A DNA stretch of 64,000 nucleotides from DUPU01 sp050952465 (lineage in GTDB: Bacteria; Bacillota; Dehalobacteriia; Dehalobacteriales; Dehalobacteriaceae), in the NCBI GenBank assembly GCA_050952465.1, contig JBMNKZ010000008.1, forward strand, positions 1 to 64,000, in the 5' to 3' direction. The notes under the pieces were generated by a model, which saw nothing but the letters and a program-made list of their open reading frames with translations, had not been told where the DNA came from and did not search any database. The translations under genes and the position numbers were made by a program. Positions 1 through 9,181 of this stretch are shown here, in pieces. Within the stretch, counting starts at the first letter, position 1. Every line of letters begins with the position of its first letter.

Positions 1-1
1 T

Positions 2-121
2 ACTCGTCTGGTTCCTAAGGAAGTTATTGGCGCTTTTTATTATACTAATGGTTGCACAATTACAGGTGGTGAGGTTCTACATAATTGGGTAAATAGCCCC
101 ACCTGGAAAGAAAATTCCTGA
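2..121 (+). CDS. 3' end of an unidentified gene (partial)
   Basis: An open frame enters from the left edge and reads 39 codons to TGA at 119-121. It contains a Cys, an NSP tripeptide and three aromatic residues, and I do not recognise the family. The frame continues for nine more codons (rich in Trp and Tyr) to TAG at 149-151. The TGA could therefore be a mutated Trp codon or simply the true end. I see no convincing SECIS-like hairpin just after it, so selenocysteine is not supported. Confidence 0.35.
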   Translation, partial: TRLVPKEVIGAFYYTNGCTITGGEVLHNWVNSPTWKENS

Positions 122-251
122 TACTGGTATCCTGGTTTAAATGAAGAATAGCGCTTACGAAATTGCAGTTAAATCATGGTAATGAAGGAAAAATAATATT
201 CATGTAGAAATATATAAACATGTACATACTTATATTAAAGGGAGTGAGAGA

Positions 252-677
252 ATGTTTGGAAAAATTCTACTTGCAATTGAAGGCCAAGAACACTCGGAAA
301 AAGCAATTGATTATGCTATAAATTTAGCAAAAAACTGCAATGCGGAAGTAGAAGTTCTTCATGTTCGAGAACCATTGACTGCTTATCATAACAGAGTGGT
401 ATATGACACAGTTGCTATGAATAAGGCAATTGAAGAAGATGCAGAGAGAATTATGGCAAACGCCGAGGCAAAACTTAACGAGGCGGGTATTAAATACACA
501 TCAAAAATAATTGCCGGAGAACCAGCAGATGTAATTTGTGATGAAGCAGAAGCAAATCAAATGAAAATGATTGTTATGGGAAGTAGGGCTCCAAGTGTTG
601 TAACTCGTTTTGTTTTAGGGCGTGTGGTCAATACAGTTCTAACCTATGCCCCTTGCCCAGTTTTAATTGTAAGGTAG
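252..677 (+). CDS. Universal stress protein (UspA family)
   Basis: A cytoplasmic single-domain Usp of 141 residues, the usual length for one domain. The N-terminal strand (KILLAIEG, residues 4-11) and the C-terminal block (MGSRAPS at 109-115, VLGRVVNTVL at 121-130, CPVLIV at 135-140) match the family. The ATP-loop consensus G-x2-G-x9-G-S/T is degenerate: the second Gly is Pro/Ala-like and the final G-S is G-R. This suggests a UspA-type protein that may not bind ATP (inference). The start follows a GGGAGTGAGAG ribosome site. It stands alone, with no operon partner downstream for 320 bases. Confidence 0.9.
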   Translation: MFGKILLAIEGQEHSEKAIDYAINLAKNCNAEVEVLHVREPLTAYHNRVVYDTVAMNKAIEEDAERIMANAEAKLNEAGIKYTSKIIAGEPADVICDEAEANQMKMIVMGSRAPSVVTRFVLGRVVNTVLTYAPCPVLIVR

Positions 678-998
678 GGTTAATTACAATAGGCTAGGTT
701 TTAGGGGGGCGAGGGTCTAGTACTTTCGGATAGCACAAGGCCTCGGCTTTTCATAAAGGCAAAATTTGAAACAAATTAATGTAGAAGTCCTTTTGGTTAG
801 CGTAGACAGTGTATTCCCCCATAAAATAGTAAACATTGTGCACTCCTTATTTTACCTATTTTGGCTGCCATTCCTTTAACATGAAAAAACCCCTCCAATC
901 CAATTTATAAATATTTTGGTACCGGAGGGGTTATCATATACAGTCAAAATAAATGTTAATAAGAGCAGAAACAAAGTATTTAGCAAAAGGAGAAAATT
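678..998. other. Intergenic region, no gene
   Basis: About 320 bases between usp and fprA. It holds a weak GC hairpin near 709-750 ending in CGGCTTTT that could terminate usp, and the inverted repeat at 888-932. I see no ORF or RNA gene. Confidence 0.5.
888..932 (-). terminator. Inverted repeat, terminator-like on the minus strand
   Basis: Nine-base arms AACCCCTCC (888-896) and GGAGGGGTT (924-932) flank a 27-base AT-rich loop. Read on the minus strand the stem is followed by TTTTTT. No minus-strand gene is present upstream of it, so it may be a relic, or an operator for fprA 70 bases downstream. Confidence 0.45.
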
Positions 999-2186
999 AT
1001 GAAAAAAATAATAAAAAATAACGTATCATGGGTTGGTAAAGTTGATTGGGATCTCAGAAGATTTCATGGAGAAGAACTCACAACACATCACGGTTCTACC
1101 TACAACTCATATCTGATCCAGGAGGAAAAAAATGTTCTCGTTGATACGGTCTGGATGCCCTTTGCCAAAGAGTTTGTCGATAATTTAGCCAAGGAAATCG
1201 ATTTAGACCAAATCGATTATATCATTGTAAACCATGGTGAAGTTGACCACAGTGGTGCACTTCCTGCATTGATGGAACACATTCCTAATACCCCCATCTA
1301 CTGTACGGCAAATGCGGTGAAATCACTTAAAGGGCAGTATCATCAGGATTGGAATTTCCACGTTGTTAAAACCGGAGATAAACTGGATATCGGTAATGGT
1401 AAGGAGTTAATATTTGTTGAGATGTCAATGCTCCATTGGCCTGACAGCATGGCAACTTATTTGACAAAGGATAACATACTTTTTAGCAATGATGCTTTTG
1501 GGCAGCATTATGCAACAGAAAAATTGTTCAATGATTTGGTAGATCAATGTAATTTATTTAATGAGGCAATGAAATATTTCGCTAATATTTTAAATCCGTT
1601 CAATCCGATTTTGAGAAAAAAACTGAACGAAGTATTATCCTTAGGACTTGCAATAGACATCATTGCCACCAGCCACGGAGTCATCTGGAGGGATAACCCC
1701 ATGCAGATCGTAGATAAATACTCCCAGTGGGCTGATGATTATCAAGAAAACCAGATTACCATTATCTATGATACAATGTGGAACGGTACTAAGAAGATGG
1801 CCGAAAAAATTGCTGAAGGAATACAACTGGCCGATTCTAATGTAGTAGTCAAAGTATTTAATTTAAGAAAAAGTGATGAGAATGATTTAATTACAGAAGT
1901 ATTTAAATCAAAAACTGTAGTAATTGGCTCCCCGACAATCAGCAACAGTATTCTCCATGCTGTAGCAGGTTTTGTTCACCTAATGAAAGAGCTCAAATTT
2001 AAAAAGAAAAAAGCTGCCGCCTTTGGTTGTTATGGGTGGAGCGGTGAGTCGACTAAGGTACTTAACGAGCTATTAGGAAATGCCGGCTTTGAAATCATTG
2101 ATGAAGGCATTAGGAATCCATGGTATCCTAATGAAGAACAGCAACTTAATGCTATCGAATATGGTAAAAAAATTGCGCTGGCATAA
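999..2186 (+). CDS. fprA: FprA-type A flavodiiron protein (NO/O2 reductase)
   Basis: Flavodiiron protein of 395 residues that reduces NO to N2O and/or O2 to water in anaerobes, using electrons from rubredoxin or NADH:rubredoxin reductase. The N-terminal metallo-beta-lactamase-like domain carries the full di-iron set: H79-x-E81-x-D83-H84, H146, D165 and H226. The C-terminal flavodoxin domain starts near residue 252, with the FMN phosphate loop TMWNGT (259-264). Length and ligand spacing are typical. The start has AAAAGGAG nearby. It is monocistronic, ended by the hairpin at 2225-2251. Hcp, about 17 kb away, serves the same nitrosative-stress response. Whether it prefers NO or O2 cannot be read from the sequence. 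Confidence 0.95.
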   Translation: MKKIIKNNVSWVGKVDWDLRRFHGEELTTHHGSTYNSYLIQEEKNVLVDTVWMPFAKEFVDNLAKEIDLDQIDYIIVNHGEVDHSGALPALMEHIPNTPIYCTANAVKSLKGQYHQDWNFHVVKTGDKLDIGNGKELIFVEMSMLHWPDSMATYLTKDNILFSNDAFGQHYATEKLFNDLVDQCNLFNEAMKYFANILNPFNPILRKKLNEVLSLGLAIDIIATSHGVIWRDNPMQIVDKYSQWADDYQENQITIIYDTMWNGTKKMAEKIAEGIQLADSNVVVKVFNLRKSDENDLITEVFKSKTVVIGSPTISNSILHAVAGFVHLMKELKFKKKKAAAFGCYGWSGESTKVLNELLGNAGFEIIDEGIRNPWYPNEEQQLNAIEYGKKIALA

Positions 2187-2224
2187 ATTAACCGGTGCTT
2201 AACATTTACTAACTTTTCATAATA

Positions 2225-2264
2225 CTGACATCTGTTTTCTTAAGGTGTCAGTTTCGTTTTTTCT
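2225..2264 (+). terminator. Rho-independent terminator of fprA
   Basis: Nine-base stem (2225-2233 with 2243-2251, one G-T pair), 9-base loop, then TTTCGTTTTTT. Confidence 0.85.
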
Positions 2265-2437
2265 GCCGCAGGTTTTAGATTTATCCAAAGATTTGATCAG
2301 AGAAGTTATACCGGTATGGAAATCCTGTGATATAATTAACAATAAGATCCAGTTGTTAAGCTCCATGCTAATCTGGACTTAAACCTTTACGTTGTTATGC
2401 CGGGTAATATTAAAAAGAGAGGAGCAATAAATAAATT

Positions 2438-3424
2438 ATGCTATTTTTAAATGAAAAAGAAATTAAGTCAGCAGTGACACTTAACGAAATGATGGATGCT
2501 ATTGAAGAGGCTCTTTCCATTTTTAGAAGCGGCGAATTTTACATGCCAGAGCGTTTTAATGTAGAATACAAAAATAAAAATTTGCTTTATATGCCCTGTA
2601 TTACCCAAGATATTATTGGCACTAAGATGCTTACATTGTTTTCCGAGAATCAAGTAAAAAAATTACCTCTCATCTACGGTCTGATGATGTTAAACGATTA
2701 TGAAACAGGTAAGCCCTTAGCTATCCTTGATGCTCAGGCCTTGACTGCTTTACGCACGGGTGCTGTAGGCGGTGTGGGCATGCAGCATTTTGCCTATCCC
2801 GACAGCGAAACCGTAGGTGTTGTGGGTTGCGGAGTCCAGGGATTCCATCAGATTCTTTATGCTTGTGATCTAAGGCCGATCAAGCACATCTATTTATATG
2901 ATGCTTTCAACAAAGATCTTTCCGATTATATTAATCGGTTGCAGCAGGCTCTTGCCCCCAAAAATCCGGAAATCACCGTCACTTCCGACACAACAGAATT
3001 ACTAAACAAAAGTCAAATTGTCATAACCACCAGTCCAGCGACGGAACCGGTGCTCCCTAACCGGCCGGAACTTTTGGAAGGGAAATGCTTTATCGCCATT
3101 GGCTCCTGGAAACCTAATATGCGGGAAATACCTGATGCTATCTGGCAAGTTGTTAATCACGTCTATACGGAATTACCTTATGCTTGCGAGGAAAGCGGTG
3201 ATTTGAGTCAGCCGCTGGCAGACGGAATCCTTACCATGGATCGGGTGAAATATATGGGGGATTATCTGGCAAGAAAAGCGGCAGGGGAAACCATTCCACT
3301 GGAAAAGACCCGTTATTTCAAATCAGTAGGTATGGGATTGTTTGATTTGCAAACAGCAAACTTAATTTATAAAAAAGCCCTATCAACGGGTATCGGGCAA
3401 AAAGTTACTTTGTCCGATAACTAA
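2438..3424 (+). CDS. Ornithine cyclodeaminase / mu-crystallin family protein
   Basis: NAD(P)-dependent enzyme of 328 residues. The family includes ornithine cyclodeaminase, alanine dehydrogenase and imine reductases. The dinucleotide-binding loop GCGVQG is at 130-135. The family's substrate-binding Lys (GTKML, K63) and Arg (TALRTGAVGG, R106) are present. The exact substrate cannot be assigned because these subfamilies share the fold and motifs. The start ATG lies 13 bases after GAGAGGAG, a long spacing. A TGTGATATAAT extended -10 at 2326-2336 probably drives the gene. It has no operon partner: the next gene begins about 180 bases away. Confidence 0.85.
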   Translation: MLFLNEKEIKSAVTLNEMMDAIEEALSIFRSGEFYMPERFNVEYKNKNLLYMPCITQDIIGTKMLTLFSENQVKKLPLIYGLMMLNDYETGKPLAILDAQALTALRTGAVGGVGMQHFAYPDSETVGVVGCGVQGFHQILYACDLRPIKHIYLYDAFNKDLSDYINRLQQALAPKNPEITVTSDTTELLNKSQIVITTSPATEPVLPNRPELLEGKCFIAIGSWKPNMREIPDAIWQVVNHVYTELPYACEESGDLSQPLADGILTMDRVKYMGDYLARKAAGETIPLEKTRYFKSVGMGLFDLQTANLIYKKALSTGIGQKVTLSDN

Positions 3425-3602
3425 TAGTTCTAAGACACCTTTGATAAAGTAATCCCCTTGAATGAGACTATTTTGCCATGGCTCTAATAGCTGGCTGTTA
3501 ACGGTTACGTCCGGACATCTTGTTCAGTAACAAAACCACTTTTCTTTGAATAGTATGCAAAGTAATGTGTTAAAACAATTCTTAGAAAAGGGTGATAGAC
3601 GG

Positions 3603-4382
3603 ATGCTAGCCTTTTTAACTGGGACTAATGTGATTGTTTTAGGAATATTGGCTAGTCTAGCTGCCGGCTTGGCGACTTCAATAGGAGCAATACCAATCTT
3701 CTTTAAACGGGATATTCCAAGGAGATTAATGAATTGTTTGTTAGGCTTTGCAGCAGGGGTAATGTTAGCGGCTACTTCATTCAGTCTTATCATACCTGCT
3801 ATTGAAAGCGGTGGAGGCGGAATTAAAGGTGCAGGTATAGCCTTGGGAGGCATTCTTATTGGGGGATTTTTTCTGGACTTTATAGATAAAATGTTTCCTG
3901 ATACCAATCTTATGGCAGGGCCGGGGAAAAATCACGATAATTTGCGCAGAGTATGGTTATTTGTTATGGCTATTACGATTCATAACTTTCCTGAAGGAAT
4001 GGCTGTAGGGGTTGGGTTTGGTGATGGAAATATTACCAATGGTCTAAGTCTCGCAATCGCCATTGGCCTGCAGAACATACCTGAAGGATTAGCTGTAGCT
4101 CTTGCTATGCTAAGAGAAGGTTATTCCAATTTAAAATCTTTTGGCGCAGCATTAGGTACCGGCTTAGTGGAACCGGTGGGAGGCTTAATCGGAGTTAGCT
4201 TAGTTCAGGTGGCCAGGCCGCTTTTACCGTGGACCCTCGCCTTTGCTGCAGGGGCCATGCTCTTTGTCATTGCATATGAAATTATTCCGGAGACACAGAA
4301 AAATTCTTCTTCAAAAATGGCAATCCATGTTTTATTAGTAGGCTTTGTGATTATGATGTTTCTTGATAATGTATTGGGCTAA
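3603..4382 (+). CDS. ZIP family divalent metal transporter
   Basis: Membrane transporter for Zn2+/Fe2+/Mn2+ import, 259 residues with about eight hydrophobic segments. The two metal-site helices are clear: HNFPEG (127-132) and NIPEG (158-162), the ZIP IV/V signatures of the GufA-like branch. I chose ATG 3603 because AAAGGGTG lies 9 bases upstream. The frame is open back to a TTG at 3546, but that would add a charged, non-conserved N-terminus without a ribosome site. Its 3' end overlaps the convergent GGDEF/HD-GYP gene by 32 bases, so the two mRNAs are complementary there. Confidence 0.92.
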   Translation: MLAFLTGTNVIVLGILASLAAGLATSIGAIPIFFKRDIPRRLMNCLLGFAAGVMLAATSFSLIIPAIESGGGGIKGAGIALGGILIGGFFLDFIDKMFPDTNLMAGPGKNHDNLRRVWLFVMAITIHNFPEGMAVGVGFGDGNITNGLSLAIAIGLQNIPEGLAVALAMLREGYSNLKSFGAALGTGLVEPVGGLIGVSLVQVARPLLPWTLAFAAGAMLFVIAYEIIPETQKNSSSKMAIHVLLVGFVIMMFLDNVLG

Positions 4383-6684
4383 AAGCTTCTGAAGGCCTTA
4401 AATGTTTAGTTGTTCTATTAATGTCAATAATTCCGTCAAGCACCAGATTAATAAATAAGTTTGCCAGCGTGGGATCAAATTGTGTTCCAGTGCTGGTTTT
4501 TATTTCCTTTAGTGCAGCTTCCACACTGATCCGCTTGCGATAGGGGCGATCCGAAGTTAAGGCGTCAAAAGCATCGGTAATGGCAAGACATCTGGCTAAT
4601 AGAGGAATATTCTCACCTTTAAGACCCCTAGGATAACCTTTTCCATCCCACCTTTCATGGTGGCCGATCACAGCCGGAATGACATGATTTAAAGAGGGCA
4701 AGTGTTTAATAATAGTGATGGACATTTCTACATGACCTTTCAAAATATTATACTCAACATTGTTTAGCTTCCCGGTCTTGGTGAGAATATTTTCCGGAAT
4801 GCCGATTTTTCCGATGTCATGTAATAAAGCGGCCTCTTTTACTATTCCCAGATGGGATTTGTCCAGGCCTACTGCCTTAGCTAGTGCCATAGTATAATCG
4901 GCGACCCTTTGAGAATGACCAAAGGTATAATGATCCTTAGCGTCAATCGCTGCAGTGAGGGCATAGACCGTCGCGATATGGGCCGGTTTCACAGTCTTTT
5001 CTTCACCTATCTCTATGCTACTCTTGCTAGCCGGTTCCACATTAGGCGTATATATCACAGTTTGATTTTTACCGTTATTTTTGGCATTATACATGGCCCA
5101 GTCTGCTCGCTTTAATAGCTCTTCCGCACTGGGGGCGGCATGGGGATAAGTGCACACCCCAATACTGGCGGTTAAAAACCGTTGCGTCACATCGCTCTTA
5201 TTTAAAAAGGTACTTTGTATTTCCAGCCTTATTTTTTCCGCTAACTCAAAAGCTTTTTTGGAATCATAATAGGGTAATAATACGGTAAATTCCTCACCAC
5301 CGTATCGACAAATAATACCTTTATCCCCCACAATTCTTTTTAAGATAGAGCCTACTGTTTTTAAGGCTACGTCTCCTTCAAAATGACCGTACAAGTCATT
5401 AAAAAGTTTAAATAAATCCAAATCAATCATCAGAAGGGACAGTTCAGACGAACCCACTTTTTTTAACTGTTCCGGAAGAGTTTTGCAGAAATATCCATGG
5501 TTATAAAGCAGGGTCAGGCTGTCAGTAATAGATTCTAACTGGGCACGGGCATAAAGTCTGGCATTGTCAATCATAACGGCACTTGATGTCCCTAAATAAG
5601 TTAGTAAATCTAGGTCGTCGAGAAGATATGCGGTATTGTTCTTCTTTTTTGTGAGCATGATCATTCCAATTAAATCATTTCTGCTCTTAATAGGTGTGAT
5701 CACTTCAATACCCAAATCGTTAAGGTCTTTCTTTTCCGTTTCCCACATTGATTTAAAATGTGGTTCGTAATTTATTTCCGCACGGGAGAGGCTTCTGTTA
5801 TTATTAATAAACCATTTGGTAATAGGATGATGCAAAAAAACAACGGCTACAATCAGGGCCAGGAGTACCGTAAAATACGGGGCGATTAAATAATTGCCCA
5901 GGTGCTGTTGCACAGTGAAAACAATGTAGATATAGAATCCTGTGATCAAGAGCACTAATCCCCAATAAACTAGACCCTTTGTCAATAAAAACCGTAGTTC
6001 CAGCATGCGGTATTTATAAATGGCCACGATAATAAGCAGCGCATTAATAAAGCAAGCCAATATGTCCACAGGGTACTTCCCAATGGAAGGAAATATATTC
6101 AATAGGGATCCGATGAACATGATCACCACTCCGGCAGTAATCAGGCGGACTTGTCCATAGACGGCATCCCCTCTATTAACATCTCTTCTAGTTTTTATAA
6201 TGGTAGCCGAAATCATGATAAACATTAATATAAACATGGGATAAGCCATAAAGCCCAGGGAATAGTCAAATTCAATGGCTTTGAACGCTTGACCGTCTAT
6301 CACGATGGTATTAGTAATCACATTAGCTTTAGTGACTACAAAGCCTAAAAAATTAATAATCAGACAGACAATGGCCAGGGAGCCCCAGATCATAGTATTT
6401 AAAACCTTGAAAGAATTTATAAAGACGGATACAAAATAATAAAGCAGAAAAGGCACGGCAATTGTACCTGCCACCATCATTCTATTCCAAAAAAGTACTC
6501 CGGGAGAAAACTCCAATTTCATAAATAATGATGATGCAGTCCAGAGGATTAATGCGCCTAAGAATAGCATGAAGTTTTTAATTAGTTTATCTTTTTGGGA
6601 TACGATAAAAAATAGCATCAGCAAACAATAGGTTGTCAACGCTACAATCGGTACCACCCAAAAGAATATCTGGGAAAAAGGCAT
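4351..6684 (-). CDS. Membrane GAF-GGDEF-HD-GYP cyclic-di-GMP enzyme
   Basis: A 777-residue signalling protein with about nine N-terminal membrane helices (1-290, resembling a 7TM sensor module), a GAF-like domain (about 300-380), GGDEF (about 390-545) and HD-GYP (about 570-740). The GGDEF site is intact (GGEEF at 462-466, NDLYGH with the guanine-contacting Asp), but the RxxD inhibitory I-site is missing. The HD-GYP domain is intact: HD at 622-623, HHERWDGKGYP at 675-685. It may both make and degrade c-di-GMP, the net sign being unknown. It is the last gene of the minus operon. Its ATG overlaps the stop of the GH3 gene (TAATG), which indicates translational coupling. Confidence 0.93.
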   Translation of the reverse strand: MPFSQIFFWVVPIVALTTYCLLMLFFIVSQKDKLIKNFMLFLGALILWTASSLFMKLEFSPGVLFWNRMMVAGTIAVPFLLYYFVSVFINSFKVLNTMIWGSLAIVCLIINFLGFVVTKANVITNTIVIDGQAFKAIEFDYSLGFMAYPMFILMFIMISATIIKTRRDVNRGDAVYGQVRLITAGVVIMFIGSLLNIFPSIGKYPVDILACFINALLIIVAIYKYRMLELRFLLTKGLVYWGLVLLITGFYIYIVFTVQQHLGNYLIAPYFTVLLALIVAVVFLHHPITKWFINNNRSLSRAEINYEPHFKSMWETEKKDLNDLGIEVITPIKSRNDLIGMIMLTKKKNNTAYLLDDLDLLTYLGTSSAVMIDNARLYARAQLESITDSLTLLYNHGYFCKTLPEQLKKVGSSELSLLMIDLDLFKLFNDLYGHFEGDVALKTVGSILKRIVGDKGIICRYGGEEFTVLLPYYDSKKAFELAEKIRLEIQSTFLNKSDVTQRFLTASIGVCTYPHAAPSAEELLKRADWAMYNAKNNGKNQTVIYTPNVEPASKSSIEIGEEKTVKPAHIATVYALTAAIDAKDHYTFGHSQRVADYTMALAKAVGLDKSHLGIVKEAALLHDIGKIGIPENILTKTGKLNNVEYNILKGHVEMSITIIKHLPSLNHVIPAVIGHHERWDGKGYPRGLKGENIPLLARCLAITDAFDALTSDRPYRKRISVEAALKEIKTSTGTQFDPTLANLFINLVLDGIIDINRTTKHLRPSEAFSPIHYQETS

Positions 6685-8297
6685 TAGAGCACCTCGATTC
6701 TACTCTCATCACGGGCTATTTTTAGTATTTCTACCAAATCAAAATGGGAGGGATTCATTTTTCTGATGCGTCGCCCAAAGGCTTGATTAAATTGATTAAT
6801 AGTGCCAGTGGGGATGATCGTTATCTTTAAAGGATCCATGCCCAGCAAGGATTTTAGATTACTAAAATCAGTGTCAATATAACGGAAATATATAGAGAGA
6901 TGTTCTTTAATAATATCTTTGGTCATTGCCCCCCGTAAACCGGCGGTTCCTACTTCCACATACAGGTGGATTAAGGATCTTCTCTGTTCATCATATTCCT
7001 TTACGGCAAACCAATCAGCAATATCCAGCTTCGATAGCTCTATTGCTTGGCTGACGGTGGCTTCAGAAATGCGGGTAAATCCAGCAATATCAATAAATCT
7101 GGGATCCCGATCCACATAGACAAATTGAGGAAGATTAATATTTTCTTCTTCATTTTTCAAAGACAGGCACTTAAACATATCACCGGTACGATAGCGGGCA
7201 AATGCCCCCCCTTTAAAATTTGAAATTACTAATTCATATTCAATTCCAGGGAGGAGTTCATCCAGGAGGTAGGTTTTGGGGGAATATGAAGGGTCCTCCA
7301 AGTTTTTCTCCATCTCTGACTTAGGAATAAATTCATAAAAACCCATATCAGGAAAAAGGACTAAACCGTTCTTGTCCCATGCTTCTGTGGCAATACAGGT
7401 AGGTTCAGTACCGCCGAAAATTTCCAGGGGTTTAACTCCCCAATAGTTTTCAATTTTCTTTTTCAGGCTAGCTGTATCTGTTCCGGAACAAACCAGCCCT
7501 TTAAGCTTCCACACATCTTTGGGTAGGATGGGCTTCTTATCATGTTTACTTTTTAACCATGCCTTAATTAAGCGATAATTCATCCGAGGAGAATTTTTTA
7601 GAATCGAAAAATTTCTTTTAGAACCGCTTCCTGATGAAAAGGAATCACCAATTCTGACCACGATACTGCTCAGACCAAAAAATAGGTCGATACCCTTTTG
7701 TAATCCTAAGTCAAATCCGACCTTGTTTCGTTGCCCAAAACTCATGGACTCTGCTTCTTCCATGGAAGGAAGGAAGTGTACCGTCATTTTGCTGGAGATA
7801 AGATGGGGCACCAAACCGGTCAGGTAGGGGAGAGGTGCCATGCCGTAAAGAAAATTTTCTCCTCCGCTTAAGGTAAACTCACCCTTTTTGTTACTGGTGG
7901 CAAGAATAATGATGGTGATACAGTAGGTTTTTAGGCTGTTAATCATACCCTCAGTATAGGGAGCAACTTTAACCGGGTTTTTTCCTCCTTCCCAGGTGGT
8001 TTCGATCCAGATAATTGGTTTTGCCGGGAGGGCAGATTCCACTTTGGGCAATAAAATATCAGCATAATCCTCGTATTTGGTAAGAGGCACAATCTCTCTG
8101 AATTCCTTGACTGAGGCCGGCTTTTGCCCCTTCATGATTTTCTTGCCTAGTTCAGATTGATAATATAGTTCAATTTGTTCCAGCATCAGTCTGTTTTGAA
8201 TATCCATATATTCCGGCATGGAAAGGTCTAAAAATCCACAATACTCTTGCCAGATTTTATCATATTGTTTTTTGCGGAATTTATTATCTAAGTCCAT
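6684..8297 (-). CDS. GH3 auxin-promoter family (acyl-acid amido synthetase-like) protein
   Basis: A 537-residue member of the GH3 superfamily of adenylate-forming enzymes, which in plants join amino acids to jasmonate or auxin. Bacterial members are mostly uncharacterised. The family N-terminus (residues 1-85), a Ser-rich loop (SSGSGSKRNFS, about 220-230), FGGTEP (about 293) and the ARYRTGDMF acidic loop (about 370-378) are seen. An AGGAGG site precedes ATG 8297. It sits between an ICMT-like membrane protein and a c-di-GMP enzyme and is translationally coupled to the latter. The substrate is unknown. Conjugation of a carboxylate to an amine or thiol is inference from the family. Confidence 0.85.
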   Translation of the reverse strand: MDLDNKFRKKQYDKIWQEYCGFLDLSMPEYMDIQNRLMLEQIELYYQSELGKKIMKGQKPASVKEFREIVPLTKYEDYADILLPKVESALPAKPIIWIETTWEGGKNPVKVAPYTEGMINSLKTYCITIIILATSNKKGEFTLSGGENFLYGMAPLPYLTGLVPHLISSKMTVHFLPSMEEAESMSFGQRNKVGFDLGLQKGIDLFFGLSSIVVRIGDSFSSGSGSKRNFSILKNSPRMNYRLIKAWLKSKHDKKPILPKDVWKLKGLVCSGTDTASLKKKIENYWGVKPLEIFGGTEPTCIATEAWDKNGLVLFPDMGFYEFIPKSEMEKNLEDPSYSPKTYLLDELLPGIEYELVISNFKGGAFARYRTGDMFKCLSLKNEEENINLPQFVYVDRDPRFIDIAGFTRISEATVSQAIELSKLDIADWFAVKEYDEQRRSLIHLYVEVGTAGLRGAMTKDIIKEHLSIYFRYIDTDFSNLKSLLGMDPLKITIIPTGTINQFNQAFGRRIRKMNPSHFDLVEILKIARDESRIEVL

Positions 8298-8417
8298 TCT
8301 GGCCTCCTATTCCCAACGCAACACAGTTCTTATATTTGGGGTCTTTCTTGTTCCAAAGAATACTCTTTAACTTCAGCAGGTGCATCCCTTAACCGATAAG
8401 GGAAAGTTTTAGAACTG

Positions 8418-8978
8418 TTAGCTATCGGATAACAACTGTTTGATACTTTTTAAATTAGGTACTAAAAAGGGGACTTTCTCTTGATATGAGTCATAGCCAA
8501 TTAGGGTTTTGGGAAAAAGCCATCTATCTTGCACATAAACATGTATGATATCCATGATGGTCCAGATCATCCCGGCCCACATCACCGTCATTTTGCCGGA
8601 GGTTAACCAAAGAAAGAAATAAAAAAAGAAAAACCACATGACACCGGGGTGACGACAAAGTGCATACATACCTTGGTCTACAACCGTGTTTTTATTTTCA
8701 GTTTCGATGTATGTCTTTCTAAATGGCAAAGCAAAAAACAAAGCATAGGGAATAAGCAGCAAGGAAATAGCTGCTAAGATACCAAAAAACACGCGTAGGG
8801 GAAAATAGAGTTCAAAGCTTTTAGTTTCACAGGATAGTACACCTATTGTAGAAATTGCTAAAAGCGATACACCTAGCAAAAAGCAAATATTAAGATGCTT
8901 ATGGATATATTTAACTTTATTAATGTCAAAAACATAAAGAAAAATAAATGCCGAAGCTCCAATAATAATAAATGACAT
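8418..8978 (-). CDS. ICMT/PEMT-like integral membrane methyltransferase-family protein
   Basis: A 186-residue membrane protein with about five hydrophobic segments. The C-terminal half (YALCRHPG near 105, then two long helices and a D-RWLFP-YDSYQEKVPFLVPN tail) resembles the isoprenylcysteine carboxyl methyltransferase / phospholipid methyltransferase fold, whose RHPxY-type motif binds SAM. Tyr of that motif is replaced by Gly-Val-Met here, so catalysis is uncertain. It is the first gene of an apparent operon with GH3 (120-base gap) and GGDEF/HD-GYP. Upstream is an AT-rich region. It could alternatively be a steroid-dehydrogenase-like DUF1295 protein of the same fold. Confidence 0.65.
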   Translation of the reverse strand: MSFIIIGASAFIFLYVFDINKVKYIHKHLNICFLLGVSLLAISTIGVLSCETKSFELYFPLRVFFGILAAISLLLIPYALFFALPFRKTYIETENKNTVVDQGMYALCRHPGVMWFFFFYFFLWLTSGKMTVMWAGMIWTIMDIIHVYVQDRWLFPKTLIGYDSYQEKVPFLVPNLKSIKQLLSDS

Positions 8979-9181
8979 AACATTGTCACCGTATTAAAGT
9001 TTAAATATCCTTAAAATAAGGATAAATAGACCGCTTTTTTTACAAATTATACTACATTTTCTAGGTTATTGGAATAAATTATTACAAAAATAAAGTTTTA
9101 ACTCTATTAACTTTAACTAATTTTTTTCTGCTATAATTTTTCCCTGTCTCAAGGGGGGGAACTTTTCATTTCGGGGCCCAG
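8979..9181. other. AT-rich intergenic region
   Basis: It contains the promoter side of the minus operon and a short G7 tract at 9153-9159. No gene is seen. It leads directly into the ABC ATPase relic. Confidence 0.4.

Noticed and set aside
122..151. Possible SECIS after the TGA at 119
   Set aside because: No stable stem with G in the loop within the required distance.
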